In this document: positions 32,990 to 44,947 of the stretch, piece by piece
Numbering within the stretch: position 1 is the stretch's first letter
How the letters are laid out: the number at the start of each line of letters is the position of its first letter
Source: Campanula takesimana
Taxonomy: Eukaryota > Streptophyta > Magnoliopsida > Asterales > Campanulaceae
Length of the DNA: 64,000 bases
Direction of reading: 5' to 3'
Assembly: GCA_026119855.1 (NCBI GenBank)
Contig: JAOWBW010001635.1
Coordinates: 1 to 64,000, forward strand
Notes under the pieces: generated by a model
Databases searched by the model: none
Told to the model about the DNA's origin: nothing
The model's input: only the letters and a program-made list of their open reading frames with translations
Made by a program: the position numbers and the translations under genes

Positions 32990-34550
32990 GAGTGTTTGCA
33001 ACGTTTTATCGTCAAATGTCCAATCATTATTATTTTGTTATTAAATATTATTTTTATTAGTAGTCATCATTATATATTTTTATTATTAAATATTTTATTA
33101 TTTTCATTGCTATTACTAAATATTTATTTTGTTTTGAAAGTATTATTATTATTATTACTGTTATATTATATGGCCAATAATTATGTTGATAACAATTCTT
33201 TGTTTTCTAAAAGGAAAAGATATAATAGTAATTTACAAAGTGTTCCTACAAAAAGAACTGCTCTCTTCCACTCTCAGACCCTTCAATATCTAATTAGGTT
33301 CATATCAATCTCTTAAATAAAAACATAAATGATTAATGTTTAATTTAGGAGTAACTTTTTGCTTTTCAATAATAAAGATGTTCATTTTCTTAGTTTTGAA
33401 TTTGGTTTTCTCTCTGTATGTGAGGGGCTTTGTTTCCACTCCATTGTTGAGGGCCTTTGATTTCCCTCCTTTATTGAGGGCTTTGTGTATTTTCTTTGTT
33501 GTTACAATGACATTTTTTTTTTTGCTAATCTCAATCTACTAACCGGTGAGGATGAAAAAATAGTTGCCGATTTGGTTGCATTTTCTCCGGATAACAATGT
33601 GTCGGATATATACTTGGAAAGGATTATAACTGTTAATTGGTTTAACTGGGACCAATTCGATCTCCATCTTTTTAATCTTTCGATACTTGGGATATTTGGG
33701 TTGTGATATCGTTGATCCAAAATTCTCAATTTTTTGTGTACTTAACACAAAATATTCTTTGAGAAGTGAGTTTTTAAATTTTGAACTCACGCAGTTTCTA
33801 AATTACATCTGGATAGGGATTCGTTTGTCGCAAGATATCGTTCGATTGGGAGTATGTTGGAAGATTTAAAATGGTAACCAGGTGTACATTTGGAGTATAA
33901 ACCATGGCCAACTATGGGTTCTTGAAGATGAAGCACCGGAAAATCGATTCGCCAATAGAGGGACTGATTGTATCTCGTTGAAACTTGTTTTTACGATAAC
34001 GTTCATATATGAGTTGAGCCTTCGACTTTGTGAAGTGCCTTCCATATGAGGTGTCAACCGGTCATTGATTCAAAAGTTTCACATGGATCATAAAAAAAAA
34101 CTCGTCTACTCAATCTTAGCCGTCTATCTCATCAAACATCAATGGCTCATAATTTTCCAACCCACTAACTCATTACACAATTTACCAAACCACTTAATTT
34201 TAGTCGTATATCTCATCAAACATCAACGGTGGTGAATGGTGGTTGTGGTGGTCGACTGTATTGGTGGACGGTAATGGTGGTTGACATTGGGGTCTGATGA
34301 ACGGTGGTGGTTGGTGTTGGGTAATGGTGGTGAAAATTAATGGTGGAGATAAAAGACTATTTTGTTATTAATTATTTTTTATTTATTTTGAAATTAATCA
34401 TCCTAATCTTAATTCCACTTATTTTATCTCATTATCATTTATTTAAATTTAAAACAAATTATTTAAATAATGAACAATGAAACCGATTTTTTTTTCAATG
34501 ATTTTTTTTTAGTATCGAACATTTTTTCAAATTAGGGACGAGCAAGTCAG
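32990..34550. other. CACTA interior, possible captured fragment, no gene recognised
   Basis: A short plus-strand frame at 33485-33706 contains DEKIVADLVAFSPDNNVSDIYLER, which looks more protein-like than its surroundings. I recognise no family, and no splice-linked neighbour is evident. The rest is AT-rich with a GGT tract at 34225-34345. Confidence 0.35.
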
Positions 34551-34764
34551 TTGCCTTTTTTTGGTAAAAGAAAATGACCAAAATTGGCGGCGACCAAATT
34601 GGAGACGACTTAGTCGTTCCTAAATGGCAACGACCGTGTTTGGTCACGTTTAGGGACGAAAAAAATAGGGACGACCAAAATCGTTGCTAATTTTAAATTT
34701 AGTGACGGATTTGGCTGATTGGGGACGGACTTGTCCGTTCTTAATCTTAGTTTTTCTAGTAGTG

Positions 34765-34970
34765 ACTTTAGTTCGGTTTGGTTCAAACTACGATTTATTT
34801 ATGCGGTTCGGATTATGGTTTAGACCATGATTTAGACTGCAATTCAGACTATGATTCAAACAAAGATTTATGACATGGTTCAAAGCACGCTTCAGTCCGC
34901 AACTCATAACCTTTTTTTTTGTTTAAAACTTTAAGTGATCACATAAGAAGAGCAAGGAAGGGAAAGGAAG
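34765..34970. other. spacer with diverged ACCACGATTT-type repeats
   Basis: Words such as GGTTTGGTTCAAACTACGATTT and GATTATGGTTTAGACC recur in short succession. Similar wording (ACCACGATTTGGACTG) lies at 45060-45250, on the other side of the MULE. No gene. Confidence 0.4.
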
Positions 34971-36237
34971 AGTAAACTACCAAACTGACCCGCGTACTAC
35001 TCTAGATTATCATATTTACATATGTACTATTGAAACAATCAATCTAACCTGCGTACTATTTATAAAATATCAAAAGTAACCTAAATCGTTAGCAGTGTTT
35101 ATGAAAGTTAATGGACATTAGTTTTTTAACCGATGCTACTATCAAAAAAATTCAAATTGCCCCATATGGTTTCAACTATTATATTTATGTCAAAATATAA
35201 AATAAGTAATAATAAAGTAGTAACTAATTAGCACCAGGGAAAGAAAAAAGGAAGAAAAGGAAAGAATAGTTAAAAAGTAAAAAGTCACAAGTCTACAAAC
35301 CTACCAGGCCATCAACGTCTGGTCCTATTTCTACCCTTCCACAAAAAGCTCCCTCCTTTCATGGCCATAGTAATACCAGCCATTCCGACTGCCATGGCTC
35401 CGCCACCATCCCTTTTATTTCTCTAAATTTGCTCCCCCAGTCCATCCATCCCATTTCCGCTCATCCTCCCTCTTCACCTCCCCTTCCCCCTCCCTCTTCC
35501 TCTCCTCCCTCTGATGACTTACCAGCTTATAGCTGGTGGACTAAAAACTCGTTTGTCGTGGCTGATTGCTGATGACTTATAGCTATGGTTAATGACTTAT
35601 CAAATTAAAAGTGATTTACCGAATATAAAATGTTTATTTTGGTAAAAATAAATTTGAAAAAAAAAACTCATAATCAATTATTTTCTAAGAGGAACCAAAA
35701 AATATAAAATTTGGAAAATATGAAAAAATTAAATAAACAAATACACTTATAAATATTATTTTATATTTTTTAAATAAAATAAATTAACTTAATATATTGT
35801 TAGAAAGATAAGCATAAAAATAAACAAAAATGAGACTATCATTCTGGAACGGTAAGAGAGATACTACCTGAGAAGATTAAAAATGAGTGAAAAATAAGGA
35901 AACTAAAAAATATTATTAACATTTTTTTTTCAAATTGTCAAATTAATATTTTTGAATTTATAAAAATTTATCAAAAAAAGATAATAAAAAAGAAAGATAA
36001 AACAAAGAAAAGTAATTTTATACTGTTGAATGAAAAGAAAATGAAAAAGAGAAAGCACTAGAGGAATCAAAACAAGGAGAAAAAGATAAAATTTTAAGTG
36101 ATTGCAGGTGGGAGGAATCGAGGTCGATACCTCAATGATACAAATTCTGTGTTTTCAAATAAGAGGCGAGAAGCAGCATTTTTATGGCTTTTACTTCTTT
36201 ATGCTTTAGATGGGTTGTACAATAAATATGAGCTTAT

Positions 36238-36711
36238 TGTTGGAACAATTTAAGATCCCCGAATGCCATACTCATATTCAGAATAAGAATGAGGAAGAAG
36301 ATGAAGGCGGAAGCGAAATAATACATGTTGAATCCATTACAGATGTTGTAGGGAGAATAAGAAGAATAAGAAGAATTAAGGGGACGGAGTTCTTCTAAAT
36401 GATTGTGCATTTTCTCTCTAATGTCTCTAGCATTATGAAGATTATTTAGGAGAGAAAATAAATGAATGGAGTGATTTCTAGGGTTGATGGAGAACCCTTT
36501 ATATATAAAACCAAAAGGCACCTCATTTAGGGACTACACCCTTTCAACCTTTAGTGATGTTAAATTACCACTTTGCCCATCAAAAATAGGTAATATTACA
36601 TCCAGGAATTCTACACATTATATTAATTCACTACACTTTATATTAACATTATAGGTATGATTTCATGTATGGAATTACTAAATGACTTATGTTGCAAGCC
36701 ATGTTCTTACA
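36238..36711 (-). repeat. 3' LTR of the 36-42 kb copia
   Basis: 474 bp. On the minus strand TTTTATATATAAAG near 36497-36509 is a plausible TATA box. About 97.5% identical to 41942-42415. Confidence 0.95.
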
Positions 36712-37578
36712 ATCTCCCACTTGGGTTGCACAACAAAGTTTTTCCTTTAAAACCATAAATATAACACAAATGACAACCCTTATGTGCGCACTTTATTGTC
36801 ATCTATAACAATCTCTTCCATTAGTCATCCAAGTATAAGGACTAAAGGGGCAGTCGTTGTAATTGATTCGCAACTAAACCCACAGTAATCACGTATACAA
36901 ATCCAACTAAATGACATAGATCAAAAGTGTAGATGTGTAGCATAGAATAATGAATATATACATATTCTTCGAACTAGTCCAACTTAACCAAATGAGATCA
37001 AAACTTTAAATAAGAGAACAATTAATGAAATAACAATACAAACTCCCACTATATTAAATGTTATCAAAATTGTTACACCCATATGAGCAACATGCTCGTG
37101 AAACACTGAAGATGATAACACTTTCATAAATGGATCGTCTAAAATGGAGTTTGTTTCTATATGTTGTATTTCTATTTGTTCATTTTCCTTTACAACAAGA
37201 AACTTAATGTCTATATCCTTTAGACTTTGATGAACTCTTGTTGTTATAAGACTACCATCCGATTGTCACCATAAAACTTAAGCGTTCTTTCGACACTTAT
37301 TGACAATTCGCAGTCCTTTTAATAAACTTATGCAGCCATATAATTTAACTAATGTCGGAATACCTAATGATCTCAAGATGATCCGACTTTAAAATATAGG
37401 CAAGTAGTTCTTTAGTGTTTTGTAAATACTTTTATCATTCTTTTGGCTGCTACTTAATGTTCTCTCCCGGATTGCTTTGGTATTGACCAAGGATCCCAAC
37501 ATTAAATGTAAGACTTATGCATACATTAAGCTTCTTACTGCTGATGCAAAGAAGGGATATTTTCCATATACTTGGATT

Positions 37579-38140
37579 TCAAAATTTACTTTTAGGACAC
37601 TGTTTGAGACTAAACTTGTCTCCTTTAAAAATAGGGGTGTCAAGTGGTTTACAGTTTTGCATGCTAAACCTTTTGTAATACCTTTTTCTATATAGGCCTC
37701 TTTGTGATAATCCTAAAACACCTTGTGAGCGATCACAGTGAATTTGGATTTCTAATACAAAAGATGCCTCACCAAGATCTTTCATTTCAAATAAGAAATT
37801 TCTTAGTTTCCTTAAGAAGGTTCATATCATATTAGCAAGCAAAATATCATCCACATATAAGACTAAAATTATAAATTTACTCCCACTGAACTTATGGTAT
37901 ACAAAATCTTCACCAAGATTCATTTCAAAACCAAATGGAAGAATAACTTAATTTTCATTAAGATTCGTTTCAAAACCAAATGAAAGAATAACTTGATTAA
38001 GTTTTAAGTACCATTAACGAGAAGTTGGCTTAAGCTCATAAATGGATTTCTTAAATAAATCAGTCACCATTTCTGGCTTATAAATAGTTTCCTCAATATC
38101 TCCATTGAGAAAGCTTGTCTTTATATCCATTTGATGAAAA
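37579..38140 (-). pseudogene. copia RT remnant
   Basis: 37579-37785 encodes MKDLGEASFVLEIQIHCDRS and LGLSQRGLYRKRYYKRF, the end of a copia RT. Weaker RT wording continues upstream in other frames (37800-38130). Many stops and frameshifts; no YVDD in frame. Confidence 0.8.
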
Positions 38141-39080
38141 CTCAAGATCATAATATGCCATATGTGCCTTAATGATCTAAAAGAGTTTTTAAAAGATACC
38201 GAAAAAGTGTTTTCTTTATAATCAATGTCTTCCTTTTGAGTAAAATCTTTAGCAACTTAGACGGGCTTAATATCTTCCCATATTACTTTGTGAATCCTTT
38301 TGGTATTAAAGACTAATTTAATCCCAATAGGTTTCACATCTTTAGGTAATAGGACAAGATCCCAAACGATGCTATCCTTATAGATTTTAACTCTTCATTT
38401 ATGACATTAATTCACTTTATGAGAATTAGGACTATTAATGGTTTTATGGAAGGTGAGAGGCTCATCTCCCACTAAACCTAAGTGTCCTTCATTCTCGGCA
38501 AGATACACTTTATAATTATCCGGAATTGCATTCCTTTTAACTCTATTGGATCTCCTTAAGAGCACCGGTTCTACCTGATTTTGAGGTTGTTGAATTTCAT
38601 CCTTATAATCAACATTTTCATGTTGTTCAATATTTATAGGGAAATCATTATTTTGAATTGTATGTTCTTCTTAAATATCAAGTACAAAACCATGATATCC
38701 AATTGGAACTTATGGGAAGAGGTAATGAAATGAATGCCAATGCCTCTTCGTTTTCAAATTCAAAATATTACTCCTAATCTCCCACTAAATTCAACATCCT
38801 CAAAGAACCTAAAATTTCTCGTTTTAAAATGTTCTAGTTTTCGGGTTGTAAAATTTATAGCCCCATAGATCTCTCGGCATACCCCACAAATAACTACTAA
38901 CAGTTTTATGTCCAACTAGACCTTATTAGTCTTATAAGGCCTAGCTTCTGCTAGACAACCCCATATATGAAGATGATTTAAGGACGGTTTCTAAATTGTC
39001 CATAATTCATAAGGGTTTTATTAGTAGTCTTTAAAGGAAGCTCTAATGAGAATTTAAGTTGCGGTTTTCAATGTATCGCC

Positions 39081-39404
39081 TCATAATGAGTGAGGTAAGG
39101 AAGTATAAGAAATCATACTTCTTACCATAACCTTAAGGATTCTATCACGTCTCTTATCTACACCATTTATGCAAGCCGTATCCGACATAGTGTAGTGAGG
39201 GACAATTCCACACTCTTCTAGATAGCGAGCAAAAAGGACCCGGACGTTGTTCCCCAAAACCGTTATTCCAATCATAGTATTCATCACTATGATCAGACTT
39301 AACGTTCTTAATAGTCTTCCTAAGTTGACTTTCAACTTCTGCCTTATAAGACTTAAAAAACGTCCAAAATTGAAACTTTTCATGAAGTAAATAAATATAC
39401 CCAT
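39081..39404 (-). pseudogene. copia integrase remnant with substituted catalytic Glu
   Basis: ECGIVPHYTMSDT and NGVDKRRDRILKVMVRSM align with the integrase core segment that in intact elements reads NGVAERRNRTL. The catalytic Glu is Lys here, so the enzyme would be dead even without the other frame breaks. Confidence 0.75.
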
Positions 39405-40089
39405 AATCAGAGTAGTTCTCTATGAACGTAATAAATTATTGTTGACCATTCTATGAAGGGGTAGTGAATGGTCCACAATTATCCATATATATTAGTTCTA
39501 GAACGCTTAATGCTCTCGAGGATACCTTTTCCTTTAGTGTTTGTAAATTTTAAGGCATTTAATGCAAAGGTCTTTTCCAAAATATCAAGTGTTTTAAAAA
39601 GATCCCTTTTGACACAAGCTTGTCAATTCTCCTTAAGGAGATACGACCTAAATGCTTATGCCATAAGGTATAAGAATTTTCACTTGATAACATTTACTTT
39701 CTAGTTTGATTTCATTATTATGGAACTCATTTATTGTTTGAATAGTGTCAAGTAAATAAAGAATACTTGAAAAAGTACTAGTACGAATAACCTTGGAATT
39801 AAATAAAGATCACACTTATTATTATCAAATGAACAAAATTAACCTTCCTTGTTCAATATTGTGATATATATTAAATTCCGTTCAAATGACGGTACAAGAA
39901 ATGTATTATTAAATACAAAATAATACCTAGTACTCAAAAATAACTGAAAAGTTATTATGCCTATTACTTCAACCGGATTCCCAGCTCCCATATAGATGAA
40001 TCTCTCATCTTCACTGGTTCTTCGGTAACTCAGGCAATCCTACATAGACATACTTATGTGAGTTGTTGCACCAAAATCAACCATCATGT

Positions 40090-40670
40090 TTATGTAGGAA
40101 TTGAAACCAATTTAGCCTCAATACAAACAAGACCAAATGACATACCTTTCTTAGCACGCCAAGCGTGATACTTAGGGCAGTCGTACTTCATGTGAGTGAG
40201 GTCCTTGCAAAAGAAGCATTTCTTTTCCTTATGATCATTAGATGATCCTTTAGGCTTCTTATTACTTGCAACCACAATTTCCTTCCCTCTTCTTTTATCC
40301 CATGAGAAGAGGTAGATGTCAAACGTTCCTCAAGAATATCAAAGAATGTCTTAGCATTAAGATCCTTGGAGACACCGTTCAAAATGGTCTCCGGGACAAC
40401 AATATTCATGATCATTAGGCTCACACGGTTGGAGCGTTTCCACTTCTCAGTATTTAAGCAATCTTCTTGAGTGCTTATATCCTTGAGAGGAAGAGGAAAC
40501 GGTTCCCTTAATGCGTGATCTATGTCCATATAGCCTAAGATCATTATCAACTTATTTTTCCAAGTTTTAAAATTAGTCCCATTTAGCATCGGTACGGTAC
40601 TCATAGCAGTAATTACGGATGAAGCAATAAGTAAATTTGTTGGTTTTTGAGAACAAAAGAATGAAAACAA
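40090..40670 (-). pseudogene. copia Gag with frameshift before the zinc knuckle
   Basis: 40188-40670 carries VPMLNGTNFKTWKNKLIMIL and ALREPFPLP, the plant copia Gag N-terminus. The CCHC knuckle CFFCKDLTHMKYDC is in another frame at 40090-40275. The likely start is the internal ATG before STVPMLNG. Confidence 0.82.
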
Positions 40671-41173
40671 AACATAATAAGAAACTACATAATGAATGAA
40701 TGATTAATTATATCAAATGAAAACCATCAACAAGGTAATTAACATGACATCAAAACTAATCTTTGGATTGCGAATTGACTCATAAATAATTGCCTTAGAT
40801 AACAAACAATTTGAACAATGTTTTAATCAAATGCTTAATCTTCCTTTGGGCCGACATAAGCATCTAACAAAACCGGCTTAATGTTCATTTCATTTGTTAC
40901 CACATGAATGCCCAAGTTTAGTCAAATGTAAAGATCTTCTTTGGAAAATTCATGTCATTCACATATCAACTTACACAATCAACACTTTAACAATTTTGGG
41001 TTTAAATAACGTTAATCACTTAGGCGATAATATCATTTAAACAATGAATAAAATTGTTTAAGCATATAATTAATCAAGGCTTTAAGGTTAGAAAAATGTA
41101 TGTTTTGATCAAAGGGGAAAAACAAAATTGTGCAAAAAAAACTTAAAATTTTCCAAAACCTGTGAACAGTAAC

Positions 41174-41534
41174 TGCTCGGCCGAGCATAGAGAAGTGCAC
41201 GGCCGAGCACCAAATACAGATTATTTTGGTCAATTCGACATGTTGTGCACGGCCGCGCTAAACTAAACGCATGACCGTGCTGCTCGGCCGAGCATAGAAA
41301 AGGACACGGCCGAGCACCTTAATCAGAAACATTTGCCTTTTTCGACATACAATGCACGACCGTGCAAAACCTAATGCTCGGCCGTGCAAGTCTTGGTCCG
41401 ACCGGGCATAACCAACGACCCGACCGGGTTATCCAAGAGAACCGACCGGACTTCACCAAAGATCCAACCGGTTTATGTCATTTTGGCGCCTTTTCATGTG
41501 CTCGGCCGAGCAAATCATAAGACTCGGCCGAGCA
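41174..41534. repeat. CTCGGCCGAG palindrome cluster in the copia leader
   Basis: At least four copies of (T)GCTCGGCCGAGCA or ACGGCCGAGCA and several decayed ones (GCACGACCGTGC, GCTCGGCCGTGC, GACCGACCGGAC) within 360 bases, in a region otherwise AT-rich. It lies between primer site and gag, so in the element's transcribed leader. Confidence 0.9.
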
Positions 41535-41927
41535 TCCCGATTTTATGCACTTTCTGAATTTTGTTTAAAACTTTCCCAAAACAAAAATTAACAAGTAGAT
41601 CCACATGGTATGTTCTCTACAACATAAAACCATGTTATTTAGGGATAATCTTGTTTTAAAATTAATGGAATCAAGTGAGTAGATCCATACGGTATGCACT
41701 AGACATAAAACCATGTTATGAAGGGATAGTCAAACTTGAACCATTGAGTTTAATGAACAAAACTTTCAAACCATTTTCTTAAATTCAGATGAAGATCATC
41801 AGTACTCTATGAATGCATTAGAATTCCTAATCAACATCAAATCTTTATGATTCAACAGGGAAAATGAATCAAAGTAAAGCACAAAAGCTTTCTTAAAAGA
41901 ACTCAAACTCAAACCAAATATGAGCGG

Positions 41928-41939
41928 GCTCTGATACCA
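41928..41939 (-). other. primer-binding site (initiator tRNA-Met), 36-42 kb copia
   Basis: TGGTATCAGAGC on the minus strand, two bases from the LTR. Confidence 0.92.
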
Positions 41940-41941
41940 AT

Positions 41942-42415
41942 TGTTGGAACAATTTAAGATCCCCGAATGCCATACTCATATTCAGAATAAGAATGAGGAA
42001 GAAGATGAAGGCGGAAGCGAAATAATACCTGTTGAATTCATTACAGGTGTTGTAGGGAGAATAAGAAGAAGAAGAAGAATTAAGGGGACGGAGTTCTTCT
42101 AAATGATTGTGCCTTTTCTCTCTAATGTCTCTAGCAATATGAAGATTATTTAGGAGAGAAAATAAATGAATGGAGTGATTTCTAGGGTTGATGGAGAACC
42201 CTTTATATATGAAATCAAAATGCACCTCATTTAGGGACTACACCCTTTCAACCTTTAGTGATGTTAAATTACCACTTTGCCCATCAAAAATAGGTAATAT
42301 TACATCCAAGAATTCTACACATTATATTAATTCACTACACTTTATATTAACATTATAGGTTTGATTTCATGTATGGAATTACTAAATGACTTGTGTTGCA
42401 AGCCATGTTCTTACA
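41942..42415 (-). repeat. 5' LTR of the 36-42 kb copia
   Basis: 474 bp, pairs with 36238-36711. Confidence 0.95.
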
Positions 42416-42996
42416 CTTATCACTTATAAGTTAAAACAAACACTATAAAAATGACTTATTTAAAGTCATAAGTCAAAAGCCCCTCTAAACAAGTGGAAAC
42501 AAACAAGAACATTAGCTTGCCTTTCAAGTTCCCGCAATCATATTAAATAGTAGGCCGACGATATGAAGAAGCGCATATTGACGATTTTGAATTATTTCAA
42601 TCTAAGGTTTGTGCAAAATTGCAGATTGATGATTTACACTAAAACCCATATCTTGGTCTTTTTGTATTTTTATCTTAATCTTTGAAGAAAACCATGAAAA
42701 AAACGAAAAAACCCAAATTTGTTTTTTGATTTGAGGTGTGATTTTATCTGGATGTGGTTTGTTATCTGATTTAGTTATGATGGTGGTGTTTGCTGGTGCC
42801 CGTTCAGTAGTAGCGGTGGCGGTGCTGGTGCCGGTTCAGTGGTGATGGTGAAGGTTCGGTGGTGGTGGTCATGGAGTTGAATGTTGGTGAAGAATTAGAA
42901 GTTTTTGTTGGATTAAATGACACTTAAATGGTTTAACATCCTAGGAAAAAATTTATTGGGTGGGGGGGGGAATTTAAAAAGTGTGATAGTAATATA

Positions 42997-43278
42997 CTCC
43001 CTCCGTCTCACCTCACTTGACACTCAAGAGGTGGGCACAATAACTAAGGAAAAAGAATAAAATAAGGAAAATGTGTGGTAGACAATGAAGAGAGAGAATG
43101 AGTGGGATAAATAGTAGTGTTGGTTGAATAAATTGAGTGGTGAAAAATAAAGAAAGAGAATGAGTGGTGGGGTAGAGTGAATATAAAATTATAAAAAGTA
43201 GGCTATTTTGGGAAGTGTCAACTGAGCTGAGACGAACCAAAATAAAAATAAGTGTCAAGTGAGCTGGGACGGAGGGAG
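42997..43278. mobile_element. Stowaway-like MITE
   Basis: CTCCCTCCGTCTCACCTCAC at left and, inverted, CTCCCTCCGTCCCAGCTCAC at right; TA flanks. Directly abuts the right TIR of the MULE. Confidence 0.93.
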
Positions 43279-43560
43279 TATGTTATAAAACTAACGTCTA
43301 TTAACTTTCACTGACGATGGTTAATGAATTTGGTTACTTTAGTTATTTTATAAATAATACGTATGTTAAATTGGTTGATTCAATAGTACGGAAATAAATA
43401 TGATAATCTCGAATAGTATGCAAATTATTTTGGTGGTTTACTTGGGAAAGGAAGAGTCAAAGTGTAAATTCGTATGAAGAGAGATACTAGAGAAGGAGAC
43501 AGACCCGAAGGAAGATAACGCATTACACAATATCATGTGTGGCAGTAAAGAGAACAAAAA

Positions 43561-44947
43561 TCTATATATATATATTAAAAACCGAGGCGGAGGGTTGTGG
43601 AATTGCCACGTGGACATGTCTTGACTAATGCTTGTTTTTGGTAAAGACATGTCATCAACACCCTAAATTTTAAATAACTTTTGGTATTCTTTTTATTAGC
43701 TAATAGTATTAGTTAAAGATATTAGTTATTATATAGATCAACTATTACTATTAATAGTATTACTTAACCATAATAGTTACAATATAAGTTAACTATTACT
43801 ATTAATAGTATTAGTTAACAATAATAGTTACTATATAAGTTAACTATTACTATTAATAGTATTAGTTAACAATAATAGTTACTATATTAGTTAACTATTA
43901 CCAGTAATAGTGTTAGTTAACTATTATAGTTACTATATATATAAGTTAACAAGTACTATGTATAACATTAGTTAACCATAATAGTTACTATATAAGTTAA
44001 CTTTTATTATTAATATTATTAGTTGATTACAATAGTTGTTATATATATATTAACTATTACTATTAATAATATTAATTAATCAAATCTTACGTCTCATGAA
44101 GTCATGTCAGCATTGGCCCTACAACTAAGAGGTTATTCATTTTTCTCATTTTTAGCTAATAGTATTAGTTAATCTTATTAGTAACTATATAGGATACTAT
44201 TATCTTTAATTTATTATTTTAAAATACTAATTCTACTTATAGGCATCTTCTATAGATGCAATACTCATATATATAATCTAGAATAGATAATTGAAAAGTC
44301 AAAAGTTAATACTAAATTTATTGTGAGCAATCATTTATTCATTAATAATTAATTTTCATATATTATTAAATTTTGAAGGAATTCCAATAGTCATATTGAT
44401 AATCGATAACACCAAATTAACAAAATCAAATTATTATGACTTAAGCAATTACCACTTCAGTTACAATTATAGGTTATAAAATTTCAAAGGTTGGGAACAT
44501 GTTAAGGATCATGAAATTTACATTGAATGTATAACAAAATCTTCAATGAATGAACCATTAGAGTCTACGTTCATCTAAAAATAAACCAAATATGGTATAT
44601 TAAGTTGAATCTCTACACATAAAATGAATGGTCTCATTGATTTTTGATTAACGGCTTAAACGTTATCGAAAAGACTTTTGATTGTTCACTCTCCTCATAC
44701 TTCAACGTTATTGGTTTGCAAGTTATCCCCATTTCTTATAATGAAATTCAAATAGATAACTTCTCAAAGACATGGGTAAAAGGGAGAAGCTTCTCCTACT
44801 ATGAATTTTAAGTTGTCATTTGTTAGGTGTATCTCATTTTCTTTTTAAACTCGATATCTAAGGAAAATTAGTTTACTAATCGTTGTCATCTCATTCCCTT
44901 ATGTGCTTCCAATCCATTACCGTGCGGAGCACGGGCTAAATTACTAG
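43561..44947 (+). mobile_element. non-autonomous Helitron, 1.39 kb
   Basis: Begins TCTATATATATATATTAAAA after an A and ends ...CTAG before a T, the Helitron insertion rule. A GC-rich hairpin (CCGTGC-gga-GCACGG, 44920-44934) lies 13 bases before the end. The inside has about seven tandem copies of a 51-53 bp AT-rich unit (43740-44080; AACTATTACTATTAATAGT). No Rep/helicase is encoded. Confidence 0.88.

Larger units (their letters stand above)
14917..34764. mobile_element. CACTA (En/Spm-type) element, non-autonomous, heavily invaded
   Basis: The right end, inverted, reads CACTACTAGAAAAACTAAG; the left end reads CACTATTAGAATAACTAAA, a mutated version. Subterminal regions (14975-15015, 15830-15990 and 34555-34740) are full of AGGGACGA / TCGTCCCTAA words in both orientations, as CACTA transposases bind. 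The 3-bp flanks (GGT and ACT) do not match, so the duplication has decayed or one end is misplaced. Without the nested copia element the body is about 4.9 kb. No transposase is recognised. Confidence 0.78.
36238..42415 (-). mobile_element. Ty1/copia retrotransposon with young LTRs and dead coding region
   Basis: 474-bp LTRs (36238-36711 and 41942-42415), TGTTGG...TTACA ends, 5-bp duplication CTTAT (36233-36237 and 42416-42420), primer site 41928-41939 and a PPT (AAGTGGGAGAT on minus) at 36712-36722. I count 12 differences between LTRs, about 2.5%. Minus-strand order: a long leader (40671-41927), gag (40090-40670), integrase traces near 39081-39404, RT traces near 37579-38140. The proteins are far more decayed than the LTRs. 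It splits a hAT-like element inside the MULE. Confidence 0.93.
35548..42507. mobile_element. hAT-like element split by a copia element
   Basis: The left edge CTCGTTTGTCGTGGCTGATTGC matches the start of the hAT-like element at 13997, and the right edge, inverted, is CTTGTTTGTTTCCAC. The bodies also share GACTTATAGCT-type words. Removing the copia insertion leaves about 780 bp. No clean target duplication was seen. Confidence 0.55.
34971..43443. mobile_element. MULE, 8.5 kb with nested insertions, 11-bp TSD
   Basis: The left end AGTAAACTACCAAACTGACC and right end, inverted, AAGTAAACCACCAAAATAAT start TIRs of about 165 bp (34971-35140 and 43280-43443). GGGAAAGGAAG is duplicated exactly (34960-34970 and 43444-43454). 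The TIR resembles that of the MULE at 10616, including GACCCGCGTACTA, so they are one superfamily branch. Without nested copia, hAT-like and Stowaway elements the core is only about 1.2 kb. It carries no transposase. Confidence 0.9.

Noticed and set aside
41174..41534. CRISPR-like reading of regularly repeated GC palindromes
   Set aside because: Irregular spacing, decayed copies, eukaryotic retroelement leader; nothing CRISPR-related nearby.
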